Shown piece by piece: positions 1 through 8,099 of a stretch of DNA of 10,626 nucleotides (within the stretch, counting starts at the first letter, position 1; the number at the start of each line of letters is the position of its first letter). Location: NCBI GenBank assembly GCA_003024985.2, contig PXIH01S0025945.1; one strand, given 5' to 3'. The position numbers and the translations under genes were made by a program. This stretch comes from Euperipatoides rowelli (Eukaryota > Onychophora > Udeonychophora > Euonychophora > Peripatopsidae). The notes below the pieces were generated by a model, which was given only the letters and a program-made list of their open reading frames with translations, made no database searches and had not been told where the DNA came from.

Positions 1-160
1 AAAAGGAAATACTTTTCCACTCATTCCCCAAATGGTTTAAAATTCTGAAGACTTTAGCTATACCAGCAAATAGATTTTGATACAATACAGGTTGTCCTTT
101 GCCTTTATGATAATGATTTAACATAACTCATTAACCAAAAGTCATATCCACAAACTGTTT

Positions 161-612
161 GATGTAATTTGTTTATCAACTCAAAATGCTTTTTACCTGT
201 ATTAGTAGGTCTCTACATGTGAACCTTTTGTTGCACGCAGCACAGCAAGGTAAAACTTAATTTCATGCCATGTTTCAGACATTATAGGCTATCCTTCATC
301 ACTGTACCTATGATGTCTGTTATACAAGTCTTAAGAACATTAAGGTTTAGTACAGGTAGGTAATAAACCATGTCCTTAACATAACCCCACTTGATTTCTT
401 CTTTCGTGGGGTTATGTTGCAGACACCCACCTGTACCAAACATTAATATTCGTATGAATCAATATACCATATAGTTACCATAATGAAAGAGATGCTGTCC
501 AACATATGACATAAAACTTAGTTTTGCCTTGATGTGTTTGGTGCAACAAAAGTGTCACATGTAGATTCTTACTGACATTTAAAAATGTTGAACTGATAAA
601 AAAAATCACATT
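161..612. repeat. Long imperfect inverted repeat (foldback or MITE-like)
   Basis: The left arm (about 161-390) is matched in reverse complement by the right arm (about 406-612). At the centre, 378-390 pairs perfectly with 406-418 (13 bp, aacataaccccac) around a 15-base loop at 391-405. Moving outward, the arms still align with small gaps: a shared gtacaggt block, then ctacatgtga followed by cttttgttgcac-like sequence, then a shared atcaa/atcag region. By eye the outer arms are roughly 70-75 per cent alike, with a poorer stretch in the middle. This is the structure expected of a foldback element, a MITE with very long terminal repeats, or an inverted duplication. No coding sequence or clear target-site duplication was seen. 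Confidence 0.75.
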
Positions 613-629
613 AATGGGTTTTATTATAA

Positions 630-1130
630 AGATAATTCTTGAACTCCCTGTATATTTAAAATAGAAATTTCATTAATTGAGTGCACAGTAATGAATTTAT
701 TACTTATCATTTGAGTTTAAAAGACAATGTCAATGTTTCAATGACTGGTAAAATTCTAATACAATAATCTATCATTTTGTTAACTTTGCCATTTTATTCT
801 TATTAGTGAAAAAAAAAACGTTGTAGACTTGATAAGTATTTTCTAAAAATGTCACATGCTCAAAATATGAATCACCTGCTTGTCTATCACTTGCTTATAT
901 TCTTGACAAATTTAATGTACATTTTATGTTAGTATTATTATACCTCAATACTCAACCATCCGTCACTTTAGCAATGCTGACATCTACTGATAGACTAATG
1001 CAAAATCAGATTTGGAGCAAAATATCCCCAAATGACCTTTCATGTAGAGAATTTATTTCAACTAGAAAATGAATTAAGTACACTGTTTCTAATATATTAT
1101 GGATTTTTTTAGTATTAGAAACATATTCTG
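630..1130. other. AT-rich stretch without a recognisable gene
   Basis: No coding region, splice-bounded exon or RNA gene could be supported here. A small inverted repeat pairs 1085-1094 with 1113-1122 (10 bp, gtttctaata), close to the start of the LINE relic that follows. The sequence probably represents intergenic or intronic DNA. Confidence 0.5.
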
Positions 1131-2030
1131 AAAATTGGGATTAATATTCCCAATATATAAAAAGGGAGAAAAAAAAAGCAATAAATGCAATTAATGACCG
1201 ATAAGATAACTCACCTCTGGAATATAATAAAAATAATAGAAAAAGAAATCTTAAATAGATTAAGGTTACATATTATAAGCATATATATTTTCCAAAATAA
1301 CATGCATGGGTTCATTACCATTAAATCAACTATTACAAACCTATTAAATTAAATTTAAAAATTATTAATAACTACTGTTGATACCATCATCTGGTGTCAT
1401 TTATATTGATTTTAAAGCTGCTTTTGACACAGTAGATCATCAAATCTTACTTAACAAACTAATAAAAAAATGACTTCCCAATAAAATGGTTAAGCAATTA
1501 TTTATACAAAAGACACATTATTATTGAATCTAAACCACAATGATCAACACCTCNTATTATAAATAAAGGTCTACTCAAGGCAGTGTACTGTATGTAACAC
1601 TAAAACATCTATGTTAAAGAGCTTGCTGAAGAATTAAAAGAATATGTTATCATGTATGTGGATATGAAAGTAGTAAAGTGTATTAAGAATTTAAATGATA
1701 AAAAAAATATTCATGTAATAATTTAATAGATAAAAAATGTGAAATGAATAAATTACAAATCAATAACTTAAAAACAGTAGTCATACACTATGGAAAAAAT
1801 ATTAAATATAATATTATTTAAATAATAATAAAATAAGAGTAGAAGAATACATTAGGGGTTTAGGGATCATATATAATGTTGACACCAAGATAAAAAGAAC
1901 CTTTGGGTATATAAAAAAATAATATTAGGTGTTTTAATCAAAAGTCCTTCAAAAAATATACACTCAACACATTGAACCAATAATAGATTATGGTTCATTT
2001 ATTGTATGCTATAAAAAATTCCTATATCTT
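1130..2030 (+). pseudogene. Decayed non-LTR (LINE) reverse transcriptase, plus strand
   Basis: Translated in several frames, this region keeps the order of a LINE reverse transcriptase. Near 1189 is a degraded N-x-RPI block. The peptide NMHGFITIKSTITNLLN (about 1300-1350) matches the QxGF and tether region. GVIYIDFKAAFDTVDHQ (about 1393-1443) is the RT motif carrying the first catalytic aspartate. A LFNIYVKEL-like stretch precedes YVDM near 1655-1670, where the second catalytic aspartate of the YxDD box is replaced. Near 1975-2010, HIEPIIDYGSFI matches the segment after the palm in CR1/Jockey-like elements. Stops and frameshifts are frequent and one base (1554) is unresolved. The relic lacks an endonuclease domain, consistent with the 5' truncation usual for LINEs. 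A CR1/Jockey-type assignment is likely but the clade is not certain. Confidence 0.8.
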
Positions 2031-2034
2031 AGTT

Positions 2035-2540
2035 TAAGTTGGACAAAACATATAGACGAAATAGTTAAAAAAATTAACAGCAAATAAATACTTTGTGCTA
2101 AACAACAGATTAAAAAGTAAAACATCTAGATATTCAATCAAGATAATCGTTTGCATTAATCTATATTTAAGTTCTATTTTTAAAAGAAGTATAAATATTT
2201 TGAACAAATTCCCTAAAAAGCATTTGAGGGAGATATGAAAAAGTTCAAAGTATGGTTAATTTGTTTCTGAAACACATGGATAATACTAATACATTGGATT
2301 AAGGAGATGGTGGAAAAATGGTAGGAAGAGGTGCTGTTACATCAGAGAGATGAAGATTGGTTGTTAATTCTGAGATGATGTATACTGTATTTTATTTTGT
2401 TGTTGCTTCTCCTTTTTTATTCTTTCTTGTGTTTATTATATTTGCTTGTAACAAGGAGCTCATGCTTCTACTGTACAGGTATTTATTTCTAAACCTTTTA
2501 TTATCATAAATAAATAAATAAAAAATAAAATAAATATTAC
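2035..2540 (+). mobile_element. LINE 3' region and AAAT-rich tail
   Basis: Near 2040 the translation SWTKHIDEIVKKINSK resembles a LINE segment that normally lies before the HIEPIIDYG-like block seen just upstream. The order is therefore wrong for one intact copy, and this is probably a second, nested or rearranged LINE fragment. Near 2450 the sequence encodes a short C-terminal tail, and it ends in an AATAAA/AAAT-rich run at about 2506-2537, as expected for a LINE 3' end on the plus strand. Coding capacity is lost. The stretch at 2210-2440 has no clear match. Confidence 0.55.
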
Positions 2541-2593
2541 TAGAATGTATTCTTTCAAGTAAGAAACCATGAATATATATTGATAAAATTACA

Positions 2594-2643
2594 TTAAAAA
2601 CTGTGTTTGCTTGTGATAATTCACAAGCAAACACAGTTTTTAA
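2594..2643. repeat. Perfect 22-bp inverted repeat (hairpin)
   Basis: Positions 2594-2615 are exactly complementary to 2622-2643, separated by the 6-base loop ataatt. It starts about 55 bases after the LINE A-rich tail. A perfect match in such decayed surroundings suggests a recent origin or selection. It could be a small foldback element, a cruciform-prone site or a hairpin-RNA locus. There is no T-run arrangement that would make it a bacterial-type terminator, and the context is eukaryotic. Confidence 0.9.
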
Positions 2644-2904
2644 GGTACCATACTCATATTGGTTGATGAAAATTAAATGAAGAATATTATATTTCCTTGT
2701 GTAAGCTAAATGTCAAATATATCAATGTCAATACTTTTTCAATGTGTATGTGAAGATGTGAAATAAATACATCAGCCCTTTAATCCTGTTATATTTTAGA
2801 TCATAATTTTTTCCCCAAAAATTAATTGCAGTTTGTAATAAAGAATAATGCCAAAATAGCACTATTGTTTAGGGTGAACTTAATATTTTCTGACACAATT
2901 TTAT

Positions 2905-3582
2905 AATGATGACAATGATGACAGACAATTAAGATGATGATGATGATGATGATGACAATTAAGATGATGATAATGACAATGATGATGGTTGGTGGTATTT
3001 GTAGTGGTGGCAGTGATGCTGTGGTAGTGGTGATGGTGGTATTGATGTTGGTGATGAAGGTGATGATGATGATGATAATGATGATGATAATGATTTTGAG
3101 GATGGGGATGATGATGATGATTCTAGTTATGATGATGATGATGATGAACATGGTGGTGGTGGTGCTGATAATGATGGTGGTGATAATGATGATGATTATG
3201 ATGTTAGTGGTGATATGGTTTTGGTGGTGTTGATGGTTTTGGTGGTGTTGATGATGGTAGTGATGACAATGATGATGGTATTAGTGATGACGGTGGTGGT
3301 AATGATGATGATGGTGATTATGTTTATGGTTGTTGTGATGATAATAATGGTGGTGGTGATGATAATTATGGTAATTATGATGATGGTAATTATGATTATG
3401 ATGGTGGTGGTGATGATGATTGTGGTTGTAATGGTGGTGGTGATAATGTTGATGGTGGTGGTGGTGGTGATGATGCTGGTAGTGATGATGATGGTGGTGA
3501 TGCTGATGGTGGCGGTGCTCATGATGATGGTTGTGGTGATGATGCTGGAGGTGATGGTGGTGGTGATGATGATGGTGTTGAT
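2905..3582 (+). repeat. GAT/GGT trinucleotide microsatellite
   Basis: About 680 bases consist of GAT, GGT and AAT-type triplets with interspersed GTT and GCT. The plus strand is nearly free of C, giving extreme strand asymmetry. At the left end an 18-base unit (gacaattaagatgatgat) occurs at 2924-2941 and again at 2954-2971, a 30-base spacing. Triplet periodicity keeps several frames open on both strands, reading as poly-Met/Val, poly-His or poly-Ile/Thr. These are artefacts and not genes. The array abuts the 3' side of the minus-strand LINE relic. Confidence 0.95.
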
Positions 3583-3627
3583 CCATTGTGAAATACTAAA
3601 TACAAGCAATATAGTTAATACATAAAA

Positions 3628-4660
3628 TTATATGAACAATAAAAATATAAAATCAAATATACATAAATGAAAACACAGATTTAAATCCAATAAGTATTCA
3701 CCATCTTCCACAAAAACATTAGGAAAGTGATTTAACAAAATCCAAAAGTTTTGATTTAAAAATAGGGGGAAACGATATATTACTAATATCTGGATAAATA
3801 TTATTCCAGAGTTTAGGACCTTAATGATTGAAGGCTGTAGTTGTGCAAACAGATTTTCTAGACTAAACCACCGGGCCTCCAGATACACCCAGTCTAGTGG
3901 CATGTTTAATAACAGAACAACTAGGTACCATAAATTCCTTAATTAAGAATTAGCTAAATCATCTATTTTTTTTCATTATTAACATCACATAATGGAACAT
4001 TCTTCTCTTTGCCAGAGACATCCACCTTAGAGCAGCTATAGCATTTGAGGCACTTGATAACTCCAGGCCAAATATAATAAATTGCCATGTTTTTTTTTGT
4101 TTTATCACAACCTACCAGACCAAATCTTCAAAATCTAATTTGGAAGCAATCAATGAATAATAGATCAAACCAAGACTTAGTTTTGATACAAAACAATTCA
4201 GTCTTAATAATAGTCTGTTAAGAGACATCACTGTTTTGCATAAATAATTTATCTGAAGATTCCATTTCAAACAAGGATTAACAATGATACCCAAAATTTT
4301 TAAGTTATCAAAGGAATAAATTCATATATTGTTTAATCTCAGTTTGAAATCACAATCTTGCTCATTTGCAATTTATGAGGGGTACCAATTAAAAGACATT
4401 TGGTTTTGCTCTCGTTCAATACCAATCCATTTTTTCTTAACCAAATAATTCCATTTCTCTACAATTTCTGTCATATTTCATCTTATTAAGATGTCATCAG
4501 CGAAACTGACATGTGAAGAATATTTGAAAATTTTCTGAATATCATTCACAAAAAAATAAATCAATATAGAACCAATCACTGATCGTTAAGGCACACCATA
4601 GGATATTGGCAAGATTGAAGACTTACGGTATTCCATCAACCTTAACAAAATTACTAGTTT
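3628..4660 (-). pseudogene. Decayed non-LTR (LINE) reverse transcriptase, minus strand
   Basis: Read on the minus strand, the order is that of a LINE RT C-terminal half. Near 4600-4575, SYGVP is followed by an in-frame stop (4586-4588) within the conserved GVPQGS-type motif, then SVIGSIL. SHVSFADDI contains an intact FADD catalytic box at 4493-4504. MGIIVNPCLKWNLQINYLCK (from 4294) starts the post-palm block, which runs on to KLDFEDLVW (about 4112). The 3628-3903 frame holds a C-terminal thumb-like region with NHFPNVFVEDG. Several stops and frameshifts separate these pieces, so the copy is dead. It is 5'-truncated and resembles CR1/Jockey-type elements. Its 3' end points at the GAT/GGT array. 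Confidence 0.85.
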
Positions 4661-4989
4661 AAAATAATAATGTTAAACTCTTAGTATTATGGTAATGCTG
4701 TGTAATATGTATTTTTTAAACAAAAAACTGAATAGGTATAATCTCTTCCTGATTTTCAAAATGACTTTTATTTTTTTACCCCTTTAGTCATAAATTGAAG
4801 GGAGAAAACATCAATTGAAGAATTTTGCTTTCTAGGTCCACCTGACATTCCTTACCCTTTCCTTGTAATATTTAAGCAACTAGTCAGATTTAATGAAATT
4901 ATGGTTCTTTTAAAAAATGTGTTCCAACATTATTGCCCTATTATTTTCTTGTGATTAATCATTATTTAATTTTTATTTTTTCAAAACAG

Positions 4990-5149
4990 TTTGGGTGCCA
5001 CAAAGAAATGCAAACGTTGGTTGATTTTTATCAGCAAAAATCAATTAAATATTTATTAGAAGGTTTTTGTGTAAATATCTTACAAGAAGCTAAACACTTA
5101 AGCAGGCACAAATATTACTGGACAAAACAAGATCTTTTCATGGAACAAG
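4990..5149 (+). CDS. Exon of a C16orf89-like (DUF4735) protein gene, first of two seen
   Basis: This 160-base internal exon follows a pyrimidine-rich tract ending in cag (4987-4989) and ends before a GT donor (5150, gtgaat). It reads in one frame from FGCHKEMQTLVDFYQQKS through KYLLEGFCVNILQEA to YYWTKQDLFMEQ, leaving one base of a split codon (phase 1). The pattern of a spaced Cys, then a D-L-F-M-E-Q segment leading into A-L-C-G-I-L-G-Y-S-D-F-F in the next exon, is what I recall of C16orf89 homologues, an animal family of secreted proteins of poorly known function. The frame is open further upstream, but those bases are AT-rich intron-like sequence, so I place the boundary at the acceptor. 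The true start codon and signal peptide are not in view. Splicing is inferred, and the family name rests on memory of the motif pattern. Confidence 0.65.
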
Positions 5150-5227
5150 GTGAATTTATTTGAAATCTCATTATATATTTATAATTGTCAAATTAGAATT
5201 ATATAATTATGTTTCTGTATTTTCCAG
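5150..5227 (+). other. Short intron, 78 bases
   Basis: It begins GTGAAT and ends TTTCCAG, is AT-rich, and has a pyrimidine-rich stretch before the acceptor. It is phase 1: the last base of the upstream exon (g, 5149) joins the first two of the next (ct, 5228-5229) to give an alanine codon, after which the reading frame stays open. It contains in-frame stops, so it cannot be coding. Confidence 0.7.
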
Positions 5228-5353
5228 CTGCCTTGTGTGGAATTCTTGGGTATAGCGATTTTTTTAGACCTGACTGGTTAAAGACAATTGTTAGCTGGCA
5301 AACCCAAAATGGTTGTTATAAAGAAAATAGACCTTATGATTATCCTACAGATG
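5228..5353 (+). CDS. Exon of a C16orf89-like (DUF4735) protein gene, second of two seen
   Basis: This 126-base exon is bounded by tttccag and by a strong gtaagt donor at 5354. It completes the split codon from the previous exon and reads ALCGILGYSDFFRPDW, then LKTIVSWQTQNGCYKENRPY, then DYPTD, ending again in phase 1. The C-G-x-x-G-[YF]-x-[DE]-F-F block followed by W-L, S-W-Q and a G-C pair matches my memory of the C-terminal part of C16orf89-type proteins. A further C-terminal exon would be expected downstream, but none is recognisable before the window ends. If the gene continues, the following intron contains the Copia, polymerase and Gypsy relics. No stop, frameshift or damage is visible, in contrast with all surrounding coding remnants. 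Confidence 0.65.
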
Positions 5354-5543
5354 GTAAGTTTTATTTTTCTTTTAATATTTAAAATTTCATGAATCCAACT
5401 AACAAACATATCCTAACATTACTCATAACATTTTGCTTAGTTACCTGTAGCCAATATGGTCTACCTAAGCTTTATAAATTTTTGCAATTTTTTTGCATGA
5501 TTGGAATTTAAATGTAATGGTGGAAATAGAACGAATGTTTTAT

Positions 5544-6003
5544 TAAAAGTTTATGAACATAATGTGCTTTCTTAAGTGATATACTGTCATGGCTTTCTTG
5601 AATTTCGATTCCCAAGAACACTGTGGTTCAGCTTCATTTTTCATCACCAAATGCTCTTTTACTTTATTCATCACCATCTGTATTAATTTATTGCTGGTAC
5701 CAAATGATATGTTATACTCTACATAGATACCCAATAAGAACAATTTGGATCCTTTCCTCAATTGCTAAATACATGGACCACTTCTCAATATCTCCAGTCC
5801 TACTACAATTAAACCTTTTATTTTGGTGTTCCAATTTTTGCCAACTGTTAAAGCCTGTATATGCTTTTCTCTTGTTTACATATCATGTTTTCCCTTTTTA
5901 ACACCAATGGGTTATTCTTTGTTCAATATGTTGCTATGAAGATATGCCATCTTGACAGCATAACTTATTATCTTTACTTTCTTATCTGCAGCTATAGCTA
6001 GTA
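5544..6003 (-). pseudogene. Copia-type (Ty1) retrotransposon reverse transcriptase fragment
   Basis: On the minus strand, LAIAADKKVKIISYAVKMAY followed by LHSNI (from about 6003) matches the start of the Copia RT core. KAYTG and then GKNWNTKIKGLIV near 5880-5820 match the following conserved block. LLGIYVEYNISFGTSNKLIQ (about 5730-5675) covers the catalytic box, which reads YVEY at 5714-5725, so both catalytic aspartates of the usual YVDD are lost. After a frameshift, FLGIEIQESHDSISLKKAHY (about 5615-5557) and VHKLL complete the RT. At least two frameshifts and one or more stops are present. Gag, protease, integrase and RNase H of Copia were not found, so this is an internal piece lacking visible LTRs. 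It starts within a few bases of the end of the polymerase fragment. Confidence 0.85.
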
Positions 6004-6004
6004 A

Positions 6005-6791
6005 AACTCAGCAACTTTAAAATTGCCATATTGACATAAATGGGTTTATTAAAATATTATTTTCTTGTATAAATGTCCAGCAGCTAAGTTTTCACTGAAA
6101 ATTATACTTGATTTTAAACTAGCTTTAGCAATTTATTTATGCCTATTTTCCCATGATCCACACAAGACTATATTCTTAAGGTTTTTCAAGTATTTCATTG
6201 TTTTGCTGAAGACAGTATTGTTAAACAATTTGTACAAATCCTCCCCAAAATCATCAGTGACTTTATGTCTTAAGTTGGTGTTGATATCAAAATATGATTA
6301 CAAATAGAGTCTATTTGTAATCATATAATACCTGTATGTACTTTAGTAAGTACCAGTCGTAATTTCAAATAAAGTTGCAGGGTTTGCTAATGAACCACAT
6401 AATTCCATTTAGGATAAAACATTGTGAGTAAGTTTTATATTTTGAAGGTTTATAGTCGTTGCTGAGGTATGGGACATCCATTTTTCATCCACTTTCTATG
6501 TGGAGATAATGGGATCTCATTGTGGATATCATGTAGATTATCAGGGTAATCAAAATCTACTTCCAAAATGTACATGATAGGTGCATTCAGAAGGTAATTT
6601 TCCATATTCAAATTTGTGACCACATGATCACTTATCCATGTGAAATCATTCACAGGAAGTGGTTGACTCATCAACCACCCATATAAATTAACAACAAAAT
6701 AGATTAAGTATGATGTCTCTTGGGTGAAGTTGTAATCATCCATACCAGTAAGATACTTGGGATATGCCACCATGTGACCCACATTCCACAA
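6005..6791 (-). pseudogene. Family B DNA polymerase-like fragment (DNA_pol_B_2 type)
   Basis: The minus strand holds pieces of a protein-primed-type family B polymerase of the kind found in Maverick/Polinton-like and related elements in invertebrates. Near the start, VAYPKYLTGMDDYNFTQETS leads into YFVVNLYGWLMSQPLP. The motif A box lies at 6675-6701, where the expected catalytic aspartate is absent and one residue seems missing. YILEVDFDYPDNLHDIHNEI (about 6580-6510) follows. After a frame change come NYVVH, KLRLVLTKVHTGI and, at 6282-6196, an 87-base open block containing DLYKLFNNTVFSKTM, which fits motif B. NKPIYVNMAIL lies at about 6045-6013. Motif C is absent because the similarity stops at the Copia junction. 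Stops and frameshifts make it non-functional. The parent element cannot be named with confidence. Confidence 0.7.
6292..6326. repeat. 35-base near-perfect palindrome inside the polymerase fragment
   Basis: Positions 6292-6308 pair exactly with 6310-6326 around the single base g6309 (core caaatagagtctatttg). It falls between the KVHTGI and NTNLRHK segments of the polymerase relic. There, by comparison with the spacing I recall for the family, roughly 15-20 residues seem to be missing. It could mark a repaired deletion or a small insertion. Confidence 0.85.
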
Positions 6792-8075
6792 ACATGACCA
6801 CTTCCATTAGCTTCTCCAATGCCTACTTTGCAGTAACTTCCTTATAGGGGTGCATTGATACATTTAGCAAATTTTTCAATAAATAGTATTATGTATTTAT
6901 GGCCTCCTAGTGTATGAGCAACAAACCAATGAAATTCTTTGACAACAATTGCATTGGTTTCCTTTCCTTGCATGGATCCATTGCAATTCCTTAATAGGTT
7001 TGCTACTGTTGGATTTCATCAGCTGGCATATTGCACAGCTTGGACAGACTGTTTCACACATTTCACCATTCCATCCCAGAAGTATTGAAATTTAATCTGA
7101 TTAATGTGTTTTGTTATTATCTTGTGCCCCTCATTTGGTGAGTTGTGAAAAGGTTTTAAAACTTTATTTATTTCAGATTTAGGTAAAATATCTGTACTTT
7201 CTTTTACTATTATGGTGTTCTACTATTTTTTTTAAATACAGGGCACCATCAACAAGTAATGTTATCTTTATTTTTTTTAAAAAAATCTTTAATTTATTGA
7301 TCAAATTACGAGTTTTATTCTTTTTTAATTTTATTAAAGTATTAATATTGTCATCTTTATTTCTAAGACACCGTATTTCTTCAATTTTTTAGAAATAAAA
7401 GTATTATTAATATTTTGTGTTTGATTATTATTTGTTGATAGGGTACTGAATATAATTATTAATAGGTGATTTTCATCATCCAGAGGCATAAGCAGTGGTA
7501 GTGGAGAGTGAGATGAAGCATCATCTATTTTGTTTTGCCTGGCTGATGCTTTACCTCATAACTAAAATTTTGGAGTCTTAAATCCGATCTACCTGGTCCA
7601 CCATGGGAATCTCTAATTGATTTCAACCAACATAATGTGTTATGGTCAGTTACTACAGTGAACTTCATTCCTTCTAAATATGTTCTGAAGTGTTAAATGC
7701 CAAACAATATGCCCCAACATTTTTTAGATTGCTTAGGGGGTGACTTGCATAGGCAACGATATAATTTTTATTTTTGTCATTTGTCACTTTCAACAAAATA
7801 GCTCCCAGGTCTATGTCACTTGCATCAGAGATAAGTACAAATAATAGTTTGGAAAAATCTGGATATGATAAAATTGGTTTATTTATTAATTTTAATTTTC
7901 AATTTTCAAATGCTGTTTGGCATTCTTCATACCAGAAAAACATAACATTTTTCCTTAGTAAATATTTTAGTGTTTTTTCTATTGTTGAAAAATATGGAAT
8001 GAAGCCTAGTTAGTAGCCAGACACACCTAAAAATCTCTGAAGGTCTTATATGGATATGGGGACCAGATATTGGAA
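6790..8075 (-). pseudogene. Gypsy-type (Ty3) retrotransposon pol: RT end, RNase H, integrase
   Basis: Minus-strand translations follow the Gypsy pol order. LQRFLGVSGY, a stop, then LGFIPYFSTIEKTLKYLLRK (about 8045-7955) is the RT thumb. PILSYPDFSKLLFVLISDAS continuing to DIDLGAIL (about 7885-7800) is RNase H, with the DASD acidic motif at 7815-7826. Near 7660-7625, VVTDHNTLC gives the later TDH motif, and YEVKHQPGKT lies near 7550. LVDGALYLKK (about 7250) precedes the integrase zinc-binding domain: FHNSPNEGH with two histidines (about 7155-7125), YFWDGM, and after a frameshift CAIC (7026-7037). HKYIILFIEKFAKCINAPL and EVTAK-stop-ALEKLMEVV (about 6900-6790) come from the integrase core. At least five frameshifts or stops are present. 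Protease, the RT palm with its YxDD box, and LTRs were not recognised. The integrase is cut short where the polymerase fragment begins. Confidence 0.85.
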
Positions 8076-8099
8076 GATTGCTTCTGGAAATGGCCTAGC

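Noticed and set aside
2392-2634. Minus-strand 80-residue open frame
   Set aside because: It overlaps the antisense of the LINE tail and the hairpin, and its composition is AT-driven.
3281-3586. His-rich 101-residue frame that could pass for a metal-binding protein
   Set aside because: It is the reverse complement of GTG/ATG triplets in the microsatellite, with no flanking coding signal.
2822-3625. Several long open frames on both strands reading as poly-Met/Val, poly-Ile/Thr and poly-His
   Set aside because: They are produced by the triplet repeat, occur in overlapping frames on both strands, and have no non-repetitive domain.
4933-4989. Upstream extension of the C16orf89-like frame
   Set aside because: It is AT- and T-rich with an acceptor cag at its end, so it fits an intron 3' end better than coding sequence, and it has no ATG in frame.
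5623-5901. Plus-strand 92-residue open frame
   Set aside because: It is the antisense shadow of the Copia RT relic, which has clear motif support on the other strand.
6065-6307. Plus-strand 80-residue open frame
   Set aside because: It is antisense to the polymerase motif B region, and it ends inside the palindrome.
7774-8013. Plus-strand 79-residue open frame
   Set aside because: It is antisense to Gypsy RT/RNase H, which explains the sequence.
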